From an uncultured Agromyces sp. (GTDB lineage: Bacteria; Actinomycetota; Actinomycetes; Actinomycetales; Microbacteriaceae), in NCBI GenBank assembly GCA_913053875.1, contig CAJXGN010000004.1, forward strand, positions 62,001-126,000: a stretch of 64,000 bases of DNA, given 5' to 3'. A program made the position numbers and the translations under genes. Below, piece after piece: positions 1 through 9,074 of this stretch. Position 1 is the stretch's first letter, and each line of letters begins with the position of its first letter. The notes under the pieces are model-generated. The model saw nothing but the letters and a program-made list of their open reading frames with translations. It did no database searches and was not told the origin of the DNA.

Positions 1-214
1 CGCGGCGGATGCCCTCGAGGCTCACTCCCTCGCCCGACAGCGCGGCGATCTCGCGCAGCTGCACGACGTCGCGCATCGAGTAGCGGCGCGACTTGCCGGG
101 CGTGCGCGACGGCGAGACGAGGCCGAGGCGGTCGTACTGCCGCAGCGTCTGCGGGTGCATGCCCGCGAGCTCGGCCGCGACGGAGATCACGAACATGGGG
201 CTCTTCTCGTCCAT
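1..214 (-). CDS. hspR: HspR-type MerR-family heat-shock repressor (partial, 3' end off the window)
   Basis: Transcriptional repressor of the dnaK operon that binds HAIR inverted repeats. Only the N-terminal 71 codons are present; the gene runs off the left edge. The ATG at 214 is preceded by GAGGAG with 7 nt spacing. The visible protein has the MerR winged-helix start: a [20 protein letters not shown] helix-turn-helix region, then [18 protein letters not shown] and the DVVQLREI helix. It is the last gene of dnaK-grpE-copC-dnaJ-hspR, 33 nt after dnaJ, the position expected for HspR. Three HAIR-like boxes upstream in the same operon support autoregulation. An in-frame ATG at 196 is a less likely start. 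Confidence 0.93.
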   Translation of the reverse strand, partial: MDEKSPMFVISVAAELAGMHPQTLRQYDRLGLVSPSRTPGKSRRYSMRDVVQLREIAALSGEGVSLEGIRR

Positions 215-247
215 CACGTGCTCCTCTCCCGTCCGTGGCTCGGCAGC

Positions 248-1249
248 CTACTGCCTGGCGCGCGCCAGCAGGTCGGCGCGCGGGTTCTCGTCGGGCACCA
301 GCTCGGCGAACTCCTTGAGCGCGGTCTCGGCCTCGCCCGACAGGTGCGACGGCACCGCGATCTGCACGACCGCGAGCAGATCGCCCGTGCCCTTCTTCGT
401 CTCGACGCCGCGGCCCTTGACCCGCAGCACGCGTCCGCTCGGCGTGCCGGGCGCGACGCGCAGCTTCACCGGGTCGCCGCCGAGCGTCGGCACCTCGATG
501 GTCGCGCCGAGCGCGGCCTCGGCGAACGTGACCGGCACGTTGACGCGCAGGTTCAGTCCGTCGCGCTCGAACACGGGGTGCTTGCGCACCTGCACGGTGA
601 GCACGATGTCGCCGGGCTCACCGCCGTCGGGTGACGGCCGGCCCTTGCCGCGCACCTTGATCTTCTGCCCGTCGGCGACGCCGGCCGGGATGCGCACCGT
701 GATCGGCTTGCCGCCGTCGGCGTGCAGGGTGACCTGGTCGCCGCGCGTGGCGGTCATGAAGTCGAGCGTGGTCGTCGCGGTGATGTCGGCGCCGCGGCTC
801 GGGCCGCCGTAGCCGCGATAGCCGCCGGACGGCTGTCCGAACCGGCCGCTGCCGAACATGCCGCCGAGGATGTCCTCGAAACCGCCGCCGCCCGGCGCGC
901 CCTGCGTGTACGTGTACTGCTGCCCGCGCCCGCCGCCGCCGAACATGCCGCCGAAGACGTCCTCGAATCCGCCGGCGTTGCCGCTGGCACCCGGGGCGGT
1001 GAACCGTGCGCCGCCGCCCATGGCGCGGATCGCGTCGTACTCCTTGCGCTGCTCCGGGTCGGAGAGCACCGAGTTCGCCTCGCTGATCTCCTTGAACTTG
1101 GCCTCGGCCTTCGCGTCACCCGGGTTGGAGTCGGGGTGGTACTTCCGTGCGAGCTTGCGGTACGCCTTCTTCAGGTCGGCGTCGGTGACGTTCTTCGAGA
1201 CGCCCAGCACCTTGTAGAAGTCCTTGTCGAACCAGTCCTGGCTTGCCAA
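248..1249 (-). CDS. dnaJ: DnaJ-family co-chaperone without zinc finger
   Basis: J-domain co-chaperone that stimulates DnaK ATPase and delivers unfolded clients. 333 aa from a TTG at 1249; the start was chosen because GGGAGG lies about 6 nt upstream and because [15 protein letters not shown] is the usual DnaJ N-terminus. The J domain (about residues 8-72) carries the HPD motif in [11 protein letters not shown] long Gly/Phe-rich stretch (about 85-150) follows, then the two beta-barrel client-binding domains (about 155-310). There are no CxxCxGxG repeats, so this is a type II (CbpA/DnaJB-like) J protein even though it sits in the classical operon. An HspR box and a candidate -10 lie just upstream, at 1298-1322. 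Confidence 0.95.
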   Translation of the reverse strand: MASQDWFDKDFYKVLGVSKNVTDADLKKAYRKLARKYHPDSNPGDAKAEAKFKEISEANSVLSDPEQRKEYDAIRAMGGGARFTAPGASGNAGGFEDVFGGMFGGGGRGQQYTYTQGAPGGGGFEDILGGMFGSGRFGQPSGGYRGYGGPSRGADITATTTLDFMTATRGDQVTLHADGGKPITVRIPAGVADGQKIKVRGKGRPSPDGGEPGDIVLTVQVRKHPVFERDGLNLRVNVPVTFAEAALGATIEVPTLGGDPVKLRVAPGTPSGRVLRVKGRGVETKKGTGDLLAVVQIAVPSHLSGEAETALKEFAELVPDENPRADLLARARQ

Positions 1250-1297
1250 CGGCGCCTCCCTTCGATGTGTCCGGAGGCCGTCGGCACTCCGCAAGAA

Positions 1298-1318
1298 CCT
1301 GAGTCAACTACGCTCAAG
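1298..1318 (-). promoter_or_regulatory. Internal HAIR (HspR box) before dnaJ-hspR
   Basis: On the plus strand CCTGAGT-N7-GCTCAAG, 12 of 14 matches to the known HspR consensus CTTGAGT-N7-ACTCAAG. It covers the stop codon of the copC-like gene and ends 49 nt before the dnaJ start. On the coding strand TAAACT (1322-1317) abuts the box in the same register as the -10-like GAAACT at the dnaK promoter, so a separate HspR-controlled promoter for dnaJ-hspR is plausible. No clear -35 is seen. Confidence 0.65.
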
Positions 1319-2026
1319 TTTATCATGAGCGAGCGCCGCCTCCGCGCGCCTGCTGCGCCGCGATCCGGACGGCGCCGGGGCCGCGTGGCGGCCGGGTCGT
1401 CGCGGCGGTCGCGGCGGCCGGTTGCGCGAGACGACCATGGTCGAGGCGACACCGACGGCGATGAGGGCGGATGCCCCGAGCGCGACGATCCCGATCGTGC
1501 CCGCCGCACCCCCGGCGCCTCCGGCACCTCCGACCCCAGCCGCGGCATCGCACCTCGGCTCCGCCGAGCCCGCCGCCGCGGCCTCGAACGCCGCCGGTTC
1601 GTACGTGAACTCGACGTCGCCGCCGATCACGTGCCCCTCGATCGTCACGGAGCGCCACGTCACCGTGTACTCGCCCGCCTCGCCGAGTGCGACCGGCGCG
1701 GTGATCTGCGGGCCGACCGTCTCGGCGCACCCGGTCTCGTAGTGCAGCCCGTCGGCGTCGGTCACGAGCACCGACGACGGGTCGACGTCGGGCCCGAAGT
1801 CGATGAGCTCCTCGTCGAAGTCGAGCACGATCTCGACGACGCGAGTAACGGTCGAACCGTCGGCGGGCGTCGTTCCGATGAGGAAGGCGTGCGCCCACGC
1901 AGGCGTCGCAGGCACCAGCAGCGGTACCGCGGCGAGCGCGGCCGCCGCGGTGAGGGCGGCGGACATGCGGAAGCGGGAGCCGCGCGTCTCGCGCGGCTCC
2001 CGCCATCCGATCTGCGTCCCCGCCAC
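1304..2026 (-). CDS. CopC/YobA-like secreted copper-binding protein with C-terminal membrane anchor
   Basis: Predicted periplasmic-side copper-binding protein of the CopC family, 240 aa. After an N-terminal basic stretch and a hydrophobic signal sequence ending PATPAWA, the mature protein would begin HAFLIGTTPADGS, the CopC signature with the N-terminal His ligand. A second ligand motif, TIEGHVIGGDVEF, matches the family's GH..G...F element. A single transmembrane helix near residues 185-205 is followed by an Arg/Pro-rich tail. The GTG at 2026 is 10 nt after the grpE stop and is preferred for operon spacing; the internal ATG at 1966 is an alternative. Location between grpE and dnaJ in a heat-shock operon is unusual. 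Confidence 0.85.
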   Translation of the reverse strand: MAGTQIGWREPRETRGSRFRMSAALTAAAALAAVPLLVPATPAWAHAFLIGTTPADGSTVTRVVEIVLDFDEELIDFGPDVDPSSVLVTDADGLHYETGCAETVGPQITAPVALGEAGEYTVTWRSVTIEGHVIGGDVEFTYEPAAFEAAAAGSAEPRCDAAAGVGGAGGAGGAAGTIGIVALGASALIAVGVASTMVVSRNRPPRPPRRPGRHAAPAPSGSRRSRRAEAALAHDKLERS

Positions 2027-2036
2027 GGGCCCCGCG

Positions 2037-2780
2037 CTACTGCGGGGTCTTGACGACCACCTTGGCCGCGCGCAGGAGCGTCGACCCGAGGTAGTACCCG
2101 GTCTCGACGACGTCGGCCACCGTGTCGACCTCGACCTCGTCGCTCGGCTGCTGGAAGATCGCCTCGTGCTTCTGCGGGTCGAACGGCTCGCCCGCCTCGC
2201 CGAACGGCGCCAGGCCGAGCTTCTCGACCGCGCCGCGCAGCTTCGCGGCGATCGTGGCGAACGGGGCATCGCCCTCGAGATCACCGTGCTTCTCGGCCCG
2301 GTCGAGGTCGTCGAGTACGGGCAGCAGCACGGCCACGGCCTGGCCGACCGCACGCTCGCGCTCGACCTCGCGGTTCGCCTCGGTGCGCTTGCGGTAGTTC
2401 GCGTACTCGGCCGTGACCCGCTTCAGGTCGGCGAGGTGCTCGCTGGTGGGCTCGTCGACCTCGGCCTGCGCGGCGTTGAGGATGTCGTCGACCGTCAGCG
2501 GCTCGTCGTCGCCCGAGGCCTCCGCCTCGTCCGGGGCATCCGCCTCGTCAGCGCCGTCGGCGTCACCCGCAGGCTCGGCCTCGGGCTCGGCACCGTCGGC
2601 GGGCGGCATCGACGTCTCGACGTCGGGACCCTCGAGCGGCTCGAAGTGGGAGCCGGACTCGTCGGCGCCGGCGTCCGACGCCGACGAGTCCGCGGGCTTC
2701 CGAACCTCGCCCGTCTCGGGGTCGATCCGCCGCTTGTCGCGGATGATCGGCTCTTCGCGTTCGTGGTTCTCGTCAGCCAT
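2037..2780 (-). CDS. grpE: Nucleotide exchange factor GrpE
   Basis: Releases ADP from DnaK. 247 aa, longer than typical because of an acidic Ser/Asp/Glu-rich N-terminal extension of about 85 residues. The coiled-coil segment (EHLADLKRVTAEYANYRKRT, about 115-150) and the C-terminal beta domain with PFDPQKHEAIFQQP and VVETGYYLGSTLLRAAKVVV are diagnostic. The ATG at 2780 is 3 nt after the dnaK stop, so the two genes are very likely translationally coupled. Confidence 0.97.
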   Translation of the reverse strand: MADENHEREEPIIRDKRRIDPETGEVRKPADSSASDAGADESGSHFEPLEGPDVETSMPPADGAEPEAEPAGDADGADEADAPDEAEASGDDEPLTVDDILNAAQAEVDEPTSEHLADLKRVTAEYANYRKRTEANREVERERAVGQAVAVLLPVLDDLDRAEKHGDLEGDAPFATIAAKLRGAVEKLGLAPFGEAGEPFDPQKHEAIFQQPSDEVEVDTVADVVETGYYLGSTLLRAAKVVVKTPQ

Positions 2781-2783
2781 GTC

Positions 2784-4682
<1,899 letters not shown>

Positions 4683-4782
4683 CTAACGTGTCCGATCCGG
4701 TTCGGCACGGATGCCCCGTGACCGCCGCGCTCGGACGTGATCCGGGCGTTGGCCCGGGCCGAAGTCGAGGTGCCGGGGAAGA

Positions 4783-4803
4783 CTTGAGCCCCGACGAATC
4801 AAG
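4783..4803 (-). promoter_or_regulatory. HAIR box 1 of the dnaK promoter
   Basis: CTTGAGC-N7-AATCAAG on the plus strand, close to the HspR consensus CTTGAGT-N7-ACTCAAG (12 of 14). On the coding strand it begins within the -10-like GAAACT, so bound HspR would block RNA polymerase. Confidence 0.8.
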
Positions 4804-4830
4804 TTTCACACCGGCCGATTCGCGTGTCAA
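4802..4830 (-). promoter_or_regulatory. Candidate dnaK promoter
   Basis: Reading the minus strand, TTGACA (4830-4825), 17 nt, then GAAACT (4807-4802). A perfect -35 with a weaker -10, flanked on both sides by HAIR boxes. About 130 nt of leader precede dnaK. Confidence 0.65.
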
Positions 4831-4845
4831 ATCTCTCCGGCCGAA

Positions 4846-4866
4846 GTTGAGTCGAATCGACTCAAC
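4846..4866 (-). promoter_or_regulatory. HAIR box 2 upstream of the dnaK -35
   Basis: GTTGAGT-N7-ACTCAAC, a perfect 7+7 inverted repeat whose 7-nt spacer is itself nearly palindromic. It differs from the HspR consensus only at the two outer bases and lies 16 nt upstream of the -35. Confidence 0.75.
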
Positions 4867-4904
4867 TCACGGCGGAAGCTCAGGAACGGCGCGGGCAGCG
4901 GGGG

Positions 4905-6362
4905 TCAGGCGCCGGGCCGCGCGCCCGACGCCGGCTCCTCCGCGGGTACTGCGGCGGGGACCGACCCGGTCGTGCCCGCGAACTCCGCCGACAGGAGGCG
5001 GTACGACCGGGTCGTGAAGGCGAACAGCGCGATCGCCACGAGGATGAGCCCGGCGAACAGGAACACCAGCGCGATGCCCCGGGCGTCCCCCTCGCCGAGC
5101 AGCCAGCCCCACGTCGCCTGGCCCGAAGAGCCCTCCATGTACGGGATCACCCAGAACTCGGCGATCGGCGCGATGAGGAACGCGGTCACCGGCGCGGCCG
5201 CCGACTCGAGTGCCATCGCGAACCCGAAGACCCGGCCCTGGCGCCGGAACGTGACGACCTTCTGGATGACCGTCTGCTCGGCCGCCTCGACCACCGGGAC
5301 GATCGCCATGTACGCCCAGATGCCGACCGCGTAGAGCCACCACCACTCCCGCAGCGTGAACGCGGCGCCCAGCACGCCCATCGCCACGACCACGTACAGC
5401 ATGGTGCGGATGGGGTTGCGGCCGAGCCCGAACTTCGCGATCACGGCACCGCCGATGATGAACCCGGTCGACGTCACGCCGAGCACGATGCCCCACACCT
5501 CGACGGCGAACAGCTCGAGGCCGTACGGGTCCATCAGCGCGACGTAGGCACCGCCGATGAGGTTGTTGAAAGTCGTGAAGATGATGAGCGCGAACAGCCC
5601 GGGCACCCCGCGGATGGTCGCGATGCTGCCGCGGATGTCGACGGCCGGCGGCCGACCGTCCTCGGCGACGGGCTGCTCCTCGGGGATCTTCAGGAACAGC
5701 AGGTGCACGAGCACGAGCGCGGTCGCGACGATCGCGAGCAGCAGCGTCCAGCCCATGCCGAGCAGGCCGATGGAGAGCCCAGAGAACACGCTCGTGACCA
5801 TGAACGCGATGCCCTGCACCGTGCCGACCATGCCGTTGGCGTTGGCGTGCCGCTCGACCGGCACCAGCAGGGTCACCGTGGTCGACAGCGCGATGTTGCG
5901 CATGTGCTCGATGACCGCGCCGAAGAGGAGGATGCCCGAGAACAGCCAGAACCACGGCCCGCCGAGGTCGACCAGCGCCGCCTCCGGCTGCAGCAGGTAG
6001 AGCACGCCCGACACGGCGAAGGCGATGAGCGTCACGATGCTCGAGAACACCATGACCGCGTGCTTGCGGTGCCGGTCGACGATCGTGCCGAAGACCATCG
6101 AGAACACGGCGACGAGCAGCATGTACGCGCCGCCGATGATGCCGGTCGCGAGCACCGACCGGGTCTCGAGGTACACCCAGAAGGTCAGCGCGAACCAGAG
6201 GAAGCTCGTGGTGACGTTGGCGACGAGCGTGTTCGACAGCACGTGCAGGAACGTGCGCATGCCCCCGGGCGGCGGTTCCGGATGCTCCGCCGCAGCGCCG
6301 CGCGCCCCCGCCTCGATGTCCGTCGGCTCGGTCGCATCCGACCCGTCTCGTTCCCCCTGCAC
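4905..6362 (-). CDS. MFS transporter
   Basis: Major facilitator superfamily permease, 485 aa, with about 12 predicted membrane helices. It begins with a polar, Ala/Glu-rich N-terminal tail of about 35 residues, then MRTFLHVLSNTLVANVTTSF. The loop 2-3 signature region GTIVDRHRKHAV matches the MFS motif A area, and SLTRA-type drug motifs are absent. Substrate cannot be named; the closest general pattern is the MFS_3/EntS-like exporter type. GTG start at 6362 with no Shine-Dalgarno but with TAGCAT exactly 6 nt upstream, suggesting a leaderless mRNA. It is transcribed toward the dnaK promoter region with no obvious terminator between. Confidence 0.85.
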   Translation of the reverse strand: MQGERDGSDATEPTDIEAGARGAAAEHPEPPPGGMRTFLHVLSNTLVANVTTSFLWFALTFWVYLETRSVLATGIIGGAYMLLVAVFSMVFGTIVDRHRKHAVMVFSSIVTLIAFAVSGVLYLLQPEAALVDLGGPWFWLFSGILLFGAVIEHMRNIALSTTVTLLVPVERHANANGMVGTVQGIAFMVTSVFSGLSIGLLGMGWTLLLAIVATALVLVHLLFLKIPEEQPVAEDGRPPAVDIRGSIATIRGVPGLFALIIFTTFNNLIGGAYVALMDPYGLELFAVEVWGIVLGVTSTGFIIGGAVIAKFGLGRNPIRTMLYVVVAMGVLGAAFTLREWWWLYAVGIWAYMAIVPVVEAAEQTVIQKVVTFRRQGRVFGFAMALESAAAPVTAFLIAPIAEFWVIPYMEGSSGQATWGWLLGEGDARGIALVFLFAGLILVAIALFAFTTRSYRLLSAEFAGTTGSVPAAVPAEEPASGARPGA

Positions 6363-6368
6363 CCGGGC

Positions 6369-6374
6369 ATGCTA
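6369..6374 (-). promoter_or_regulatory. Leaderless -10 element of the MFS gene
   Basis: TAGCAT on the minus strand followed by exactly 6 nt and then GTG (6362), the spacing at which transcription would start on the first base of the start codon. No convincing -35. Confidence 0.5.
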
Positions 6375-6540
6375 ACCCCCGCCGCCGACATCGCTCCGGG
6401 TCTTCCTTCCCGGCTCGCGCCGGACACGCGACGAGCGCCGTGCGGGCGTAGGATTCGAGCACTCCTCAGGAGCGCCGGCCGGCGGGGGCCGACCGGCAGC
6501 CGGGCGCGGCCACCGCGCCCCCGGTCCGAAAGGGCTGACG

Positions 6541-7968
6541 ATGACGATTCCCACGAGCCCGACGGCGGCGGCCGCGGCCGCGGCCCGGTACGGGCGGAGC
6601 GCCAGGCGAACGGCGGGACGGGCCGTCCGGCAGGGCGTGCCGCTCGCGGACCAGGCGAGCCTCGCGGCATCCGACCGCGACCCCGTCGCGACGCTCGAGC
6701 GGCAGGCCGCCTCGCGCGTCGCGTCGCTCGTCGCGATCCGCCACGGGCGCATGGCCGCCTCGCCGTTCGCGTTCTACCGCGGCGCGGCCGCGCTCATGGC
6801 GCACGACCTGCGGCGCGAGCCCCACTCCGGCATCGCGACGTGGCTGTGCGGCGACGCGCACCTGTCGAACGTCGGGCTGTACGCGTCGCCGGAGCGCGAG
6901 CTGATCGTCGACGTGAACGACTTCGACGAGACCGCGCCCGGCCCGTTCGAGTGGGACCTGAAGCGCATGGCCGCGAGCTTCGAGATCGCCGCTCGCGCAC
7001 GCGGGTTCGACGACGACGAGCGCGGCGGCATCGTCACGACGGTCGTCACGGCCTACGCCGGCGCAATGGGGAAGCTTGCGAGCGCCCCGCGCCTGCACCT
7101 CGCCACCGAACGCGTGAGCGCCCGCGAGATGCTCGCCACGACCGCCCACGACCTGCCGCCCGAGATCGCCGAACGGGTGGCCGGCGTGCTCGCGAAGGCG
7201 CACCGCCGGGACAGCCGGCAGGCGGCGCGCCGCCTCACCGAAGTGATCGACGGCGAGCCCCGGTTCTGGTCGGAGCCGCCGCTGGTCACGCCCCTGCGCG
7301 ACGTCGCCGCGCACGCGGGCGTCGACGAGCACGACGCGCGCGACCTCGTCGCGTCGCTGCTGGAGCGGTTCCGAGAGTCGCTCGACGCCGATCGCCGGCA
7401 CGTGCTCGACGGGTACGAGTTCGTCGACGCGGCCATGAAGGTGGTGGGCGTGGGCAGCGTCGGCACGCGTGCGTGGGTCGTGCTGCTGCGCGGCAACGGC
7501 CGGCGCGACCTGCTGATGCTGCAGGCCAAGGAGGCGCAGCGATCCGTGCTCGAGTCGAGCTCCGGCCCGAGCGCGTTCTCCCACCAGGGCGAGCGCGTGG
7601 TGCGCGGGCAGCGCATCATGCAGGCGCTGAGCGACGTGCTGCTCGGGTGGCTCACCGCGGAGGGCGTCGACGGGCAGCCGCGCGACTTCTACGTGCGCCA
7701 GTTCCGCGACTGGAAGGGGTCGGCGACCCCCGAGATCATGGAGCCCGCGACGATGCGGCTGTACGCGCAGTACTGCGGCGCGCTGCTCGCGCGGTCGCAC
7801 GCGCGCGGCGGCGACGCGGCGACGATCGCCGGGTACGTCGGTCGCGGGCGGGGGCTCTCACGCGCGCTCGTGGCGTTCTCGCGCGCGTACGCCGACCGCA
7901 CCGAGGCCGACCACGCCGCGCTGCTGGACGCGATCGCGAGCGGGCGGGTCGACGCGGTCGACGCGTGA
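6541..7968 (+). CDS. DUF2252 family protein
   Basis: 475 aa cytoplasmic protein of the uncharacterised DUF2252 family. Motifs seen: FAFYRGAAALMAHDL, the family core WLCGDAHLSNVGLY, and NDFDETAPGPFEWDLKRMA, which resemble the GDxHxxN and DFD catalytic elements of aminoglycoside-phosphotransferase/kinase-like folds. A kinase-like fold is an inference. The ATG is preceded by AAAGGG with a suitable gap. A possible -10, TAGGAT, is at 6449-6454. Downstream and same strand is a RIO-type kinase, another atypical kinase-fold protein. Confidence 0.9.
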   Translation: MTIPTSPTAAAAAAARYGRSARRTAGRAVRQGVPLADQASLAASDRDPVATLERQAASRVASLVAIRHGRMAASPFAFYRGAAALMAHDLRREPHSGIATWLCGDAHLSNVGLYASPERELIVDVNDFDETAPGPFEWDLKRMAASFEIAARARGFDDDERGGIVTTVVTAYAGAMGKLASAPRLHLATERVSAREMLATTAHDLPPEIAERVAGVLAKAHRRDSRQAARRLTEVIDGEPRFWSEPPLVTPLRDVAAHAGVDEHDARDLVASLLERFRESLDADRRHVLDGYEFVDAAMKVVGVGSVGTRAWVVLLRGNGRRDLLMLQAKEAQRSVLESSSGPSAFSHQGERVVRGQRIMQALSDVLLGWLTAEGVDGQPRDFYVRQFRDWKGSATPEIMEPATMRLYAQYCGALLARSHARGGDAATIAGYVGRGRGLSRALVAFSRAYADRTEADHAALLDAIASGRVDAVDA

Positions 7969-8054
7969 GCGCACTGCCCATTCGCGGGGAACGGGCGTAC
8001 ACTCACGTACGGAAACGCCCACCACGGGGCATCCGGAACGGAAGGAGAGGACTC

Positions 8055-8114
8055 ATGCAAACGGTCATTGTCGTGCGCCTCGCCGACCCCCTTCCCTCGG
8101 AGGCCTCCCGCTAG
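8055..8114 (+). CDS. Candidate 19-residue leader peptide before the RIO kinase
   Basis: Short ORF MQTVIVVRLADPLPSEASR beginning at an ATG with a strong GGAAGGAGAGG Shine-Dalgarno, better than that of the following gene. It ends 34 nt before the kinase TTG start. A possible -10 (TACACT, 7998-8003) lies about 50 nt upstream. The end of the ORF contains one arm of a hairpin that can compete with pairing of the kinase ribosome-binding site. Conservation is unknown, so this is a candidate only. Confidence 0.5.
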   Translation: MQTVIVVRLADPLPSEASR

Positions 8115-8144
8115 ACACCGGCGGCCTCCCTGTTCCTGGAGACC
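8099..8144 (+). promoter_or_regulatory. Two mutually exclusive hairpins (possible translational attenuator)
   Basis: GGAGGCC (8099-8105, in the end of the leader ORF) pairs perfectly with GGCCTCC (8123-8129). The same GGCCTCC can instead pair 6 of 7 with GGAGACC (8138-8144), which contains the GGAG ribosome-binding site of the kinase. Mutually exclusive pairing across a leader ORF is the layout of translational attenuation. Confidence 0.45.
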
Positions 8145-8148
8145 CCAA

Positions 8149-8997
8149 TTGTCTGGAGACGACCTCGCGCCCTCGGGCGCACCCTGGCCCGTGCTCGCGT
8201 TCGACGACTTCGAACCCGGCGACGGGCAACGCTGGTCCACGTGGCCGGCGACCACCCCCACTGAGCGCGGCCCCGAGCCGCGCCCCGACTGGATCGTGAC
8301 CTCGGCCTCGGCGGTCGACACCGAACTCGGCATCGTGAAGTCGGGCAAGGAGGCCGACGTGTTCCTCGTCGAGCGCGCCGTGCCCGGCGACCCGCGGCAG
8401 CGCGTCGTACTCGCGGCGAAGCGCTACAAGTCCGCCGACCGTTCCGACTTCCGCCGCTCGGGCGTCTACACCGCGGGCCGCCGCGAGAAGAAGACGCGCG
8501 ACACCCGCGCCCTCGCCCGCGGCTCCGCCTACGGCCGGGCGCTCGCCGCCGGTCGCTGGGCGGGCGCCGAGTTCGCCGCGCTCTCGGAGCTCTGGTCGGC
8601 CGGCCTGCCCGTGCCGTACCCCGTGCAGGTCGCGGGCACCGAGCTGCTCATGGAGTTCGTCGGCGCCGACGGGCGGGCCGCTCCCCGGCTCGCGCAGGCG
8701 CACGCCGAGCCGCACGAGCTCGGCGACTGGTTCGAGCAGGTGCGCGCGCTCGTGCTCGCGTTCGCGCAGGCGGGCTACGCGCACGGCGACCTCTCGCCGT
8801 ACAACCTGCTCGTGCACGACGGCCGCGTGGTCGCGATCGACCTGCCGCAGATCGTCGACGTGGTCGGCAACCCGAACGGGCTCGACCTGCTGCATCGCGA
8901 CTGCGTGAACGCGTGCACGTGGTTCCAGCGCCGCGGGCTCGCCGACGCCGACCCCGAGCTGCTGTTCGGCGACGCGGTCGCGGTCGTGTTCGGGTAG
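8149..8997 (+). CDS. RIO1-like atypical serine/threonine protein kinase
   Basis: RIO-family kinase, 282 aa. P-loop GIVKSGKEADVFLVER, ATP-anchoring Lys in LAAKRYK, catalytic loop YAHGDLSPYNLLVHD and metal-binding IDLPQ are all present and in order, so it should be active. Bacterial RIO1-like proteins are poorly understood; substrates here are unknown. The TTG at 8149 is chosen because GGAG sits 7 nt upstream; the frame is open farther upstream (to 8068) but overlaps the leader ORF. Followed by a strong hairpin at 9008-9046. Confidence 0.9.
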   Translation: MSGDDLAPSGAPWPVLAFDDFEPGDGQRWSTWPATTPTERGPEPRPDWIVTSASAVDTELGIVKSGKEADVFLVERAVPGDPRQRVVLAAKRYKSADRSDFRRSGVYTAGRREKKTRDTRALARGSAYGRALAAGRWAGAEFAALSELWSAGLPVPYPVQVAGTELLMEFVGADGRAAPRLAQAHAEPHELGDWFEQVRALVLAFAQAGYAHGDLSPYNLLVHDGRVVAIDLPQIVDVVGNPNGLDLLHRDCVNACTWFQRRGLADADPELLFGDAVAVVFG

Positions 8998-9007
8998 GCG
9001 GGGGCGA

Positions 9008-9046
9008 GCGGATGCCTCGGGGCCACGCGCGCTCCGAGGCATCCGC
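9008..9046 (+). terminator. Perfect 13-bp stem hairpin after the RIO kinase
   Basis: The stem arms are 9008-9020 and 9034-9046 with a 13-nt loop. No T-tract. The arms contain GGATGCC and its complement GGCATCC as an inverted pair. Confidence 0.7.
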
Positions 9047-9074
9047 CAGCCGGACGACCTACGCTGGTGTCTCG

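Noticed and set aside
5703..8114. 803-residue plus-strand frame across the MFS gene and DUF2252 gene
   Set aside because: Arg/His-rich low-complexity translation and it overlaps two recognisable proteins in other frames.
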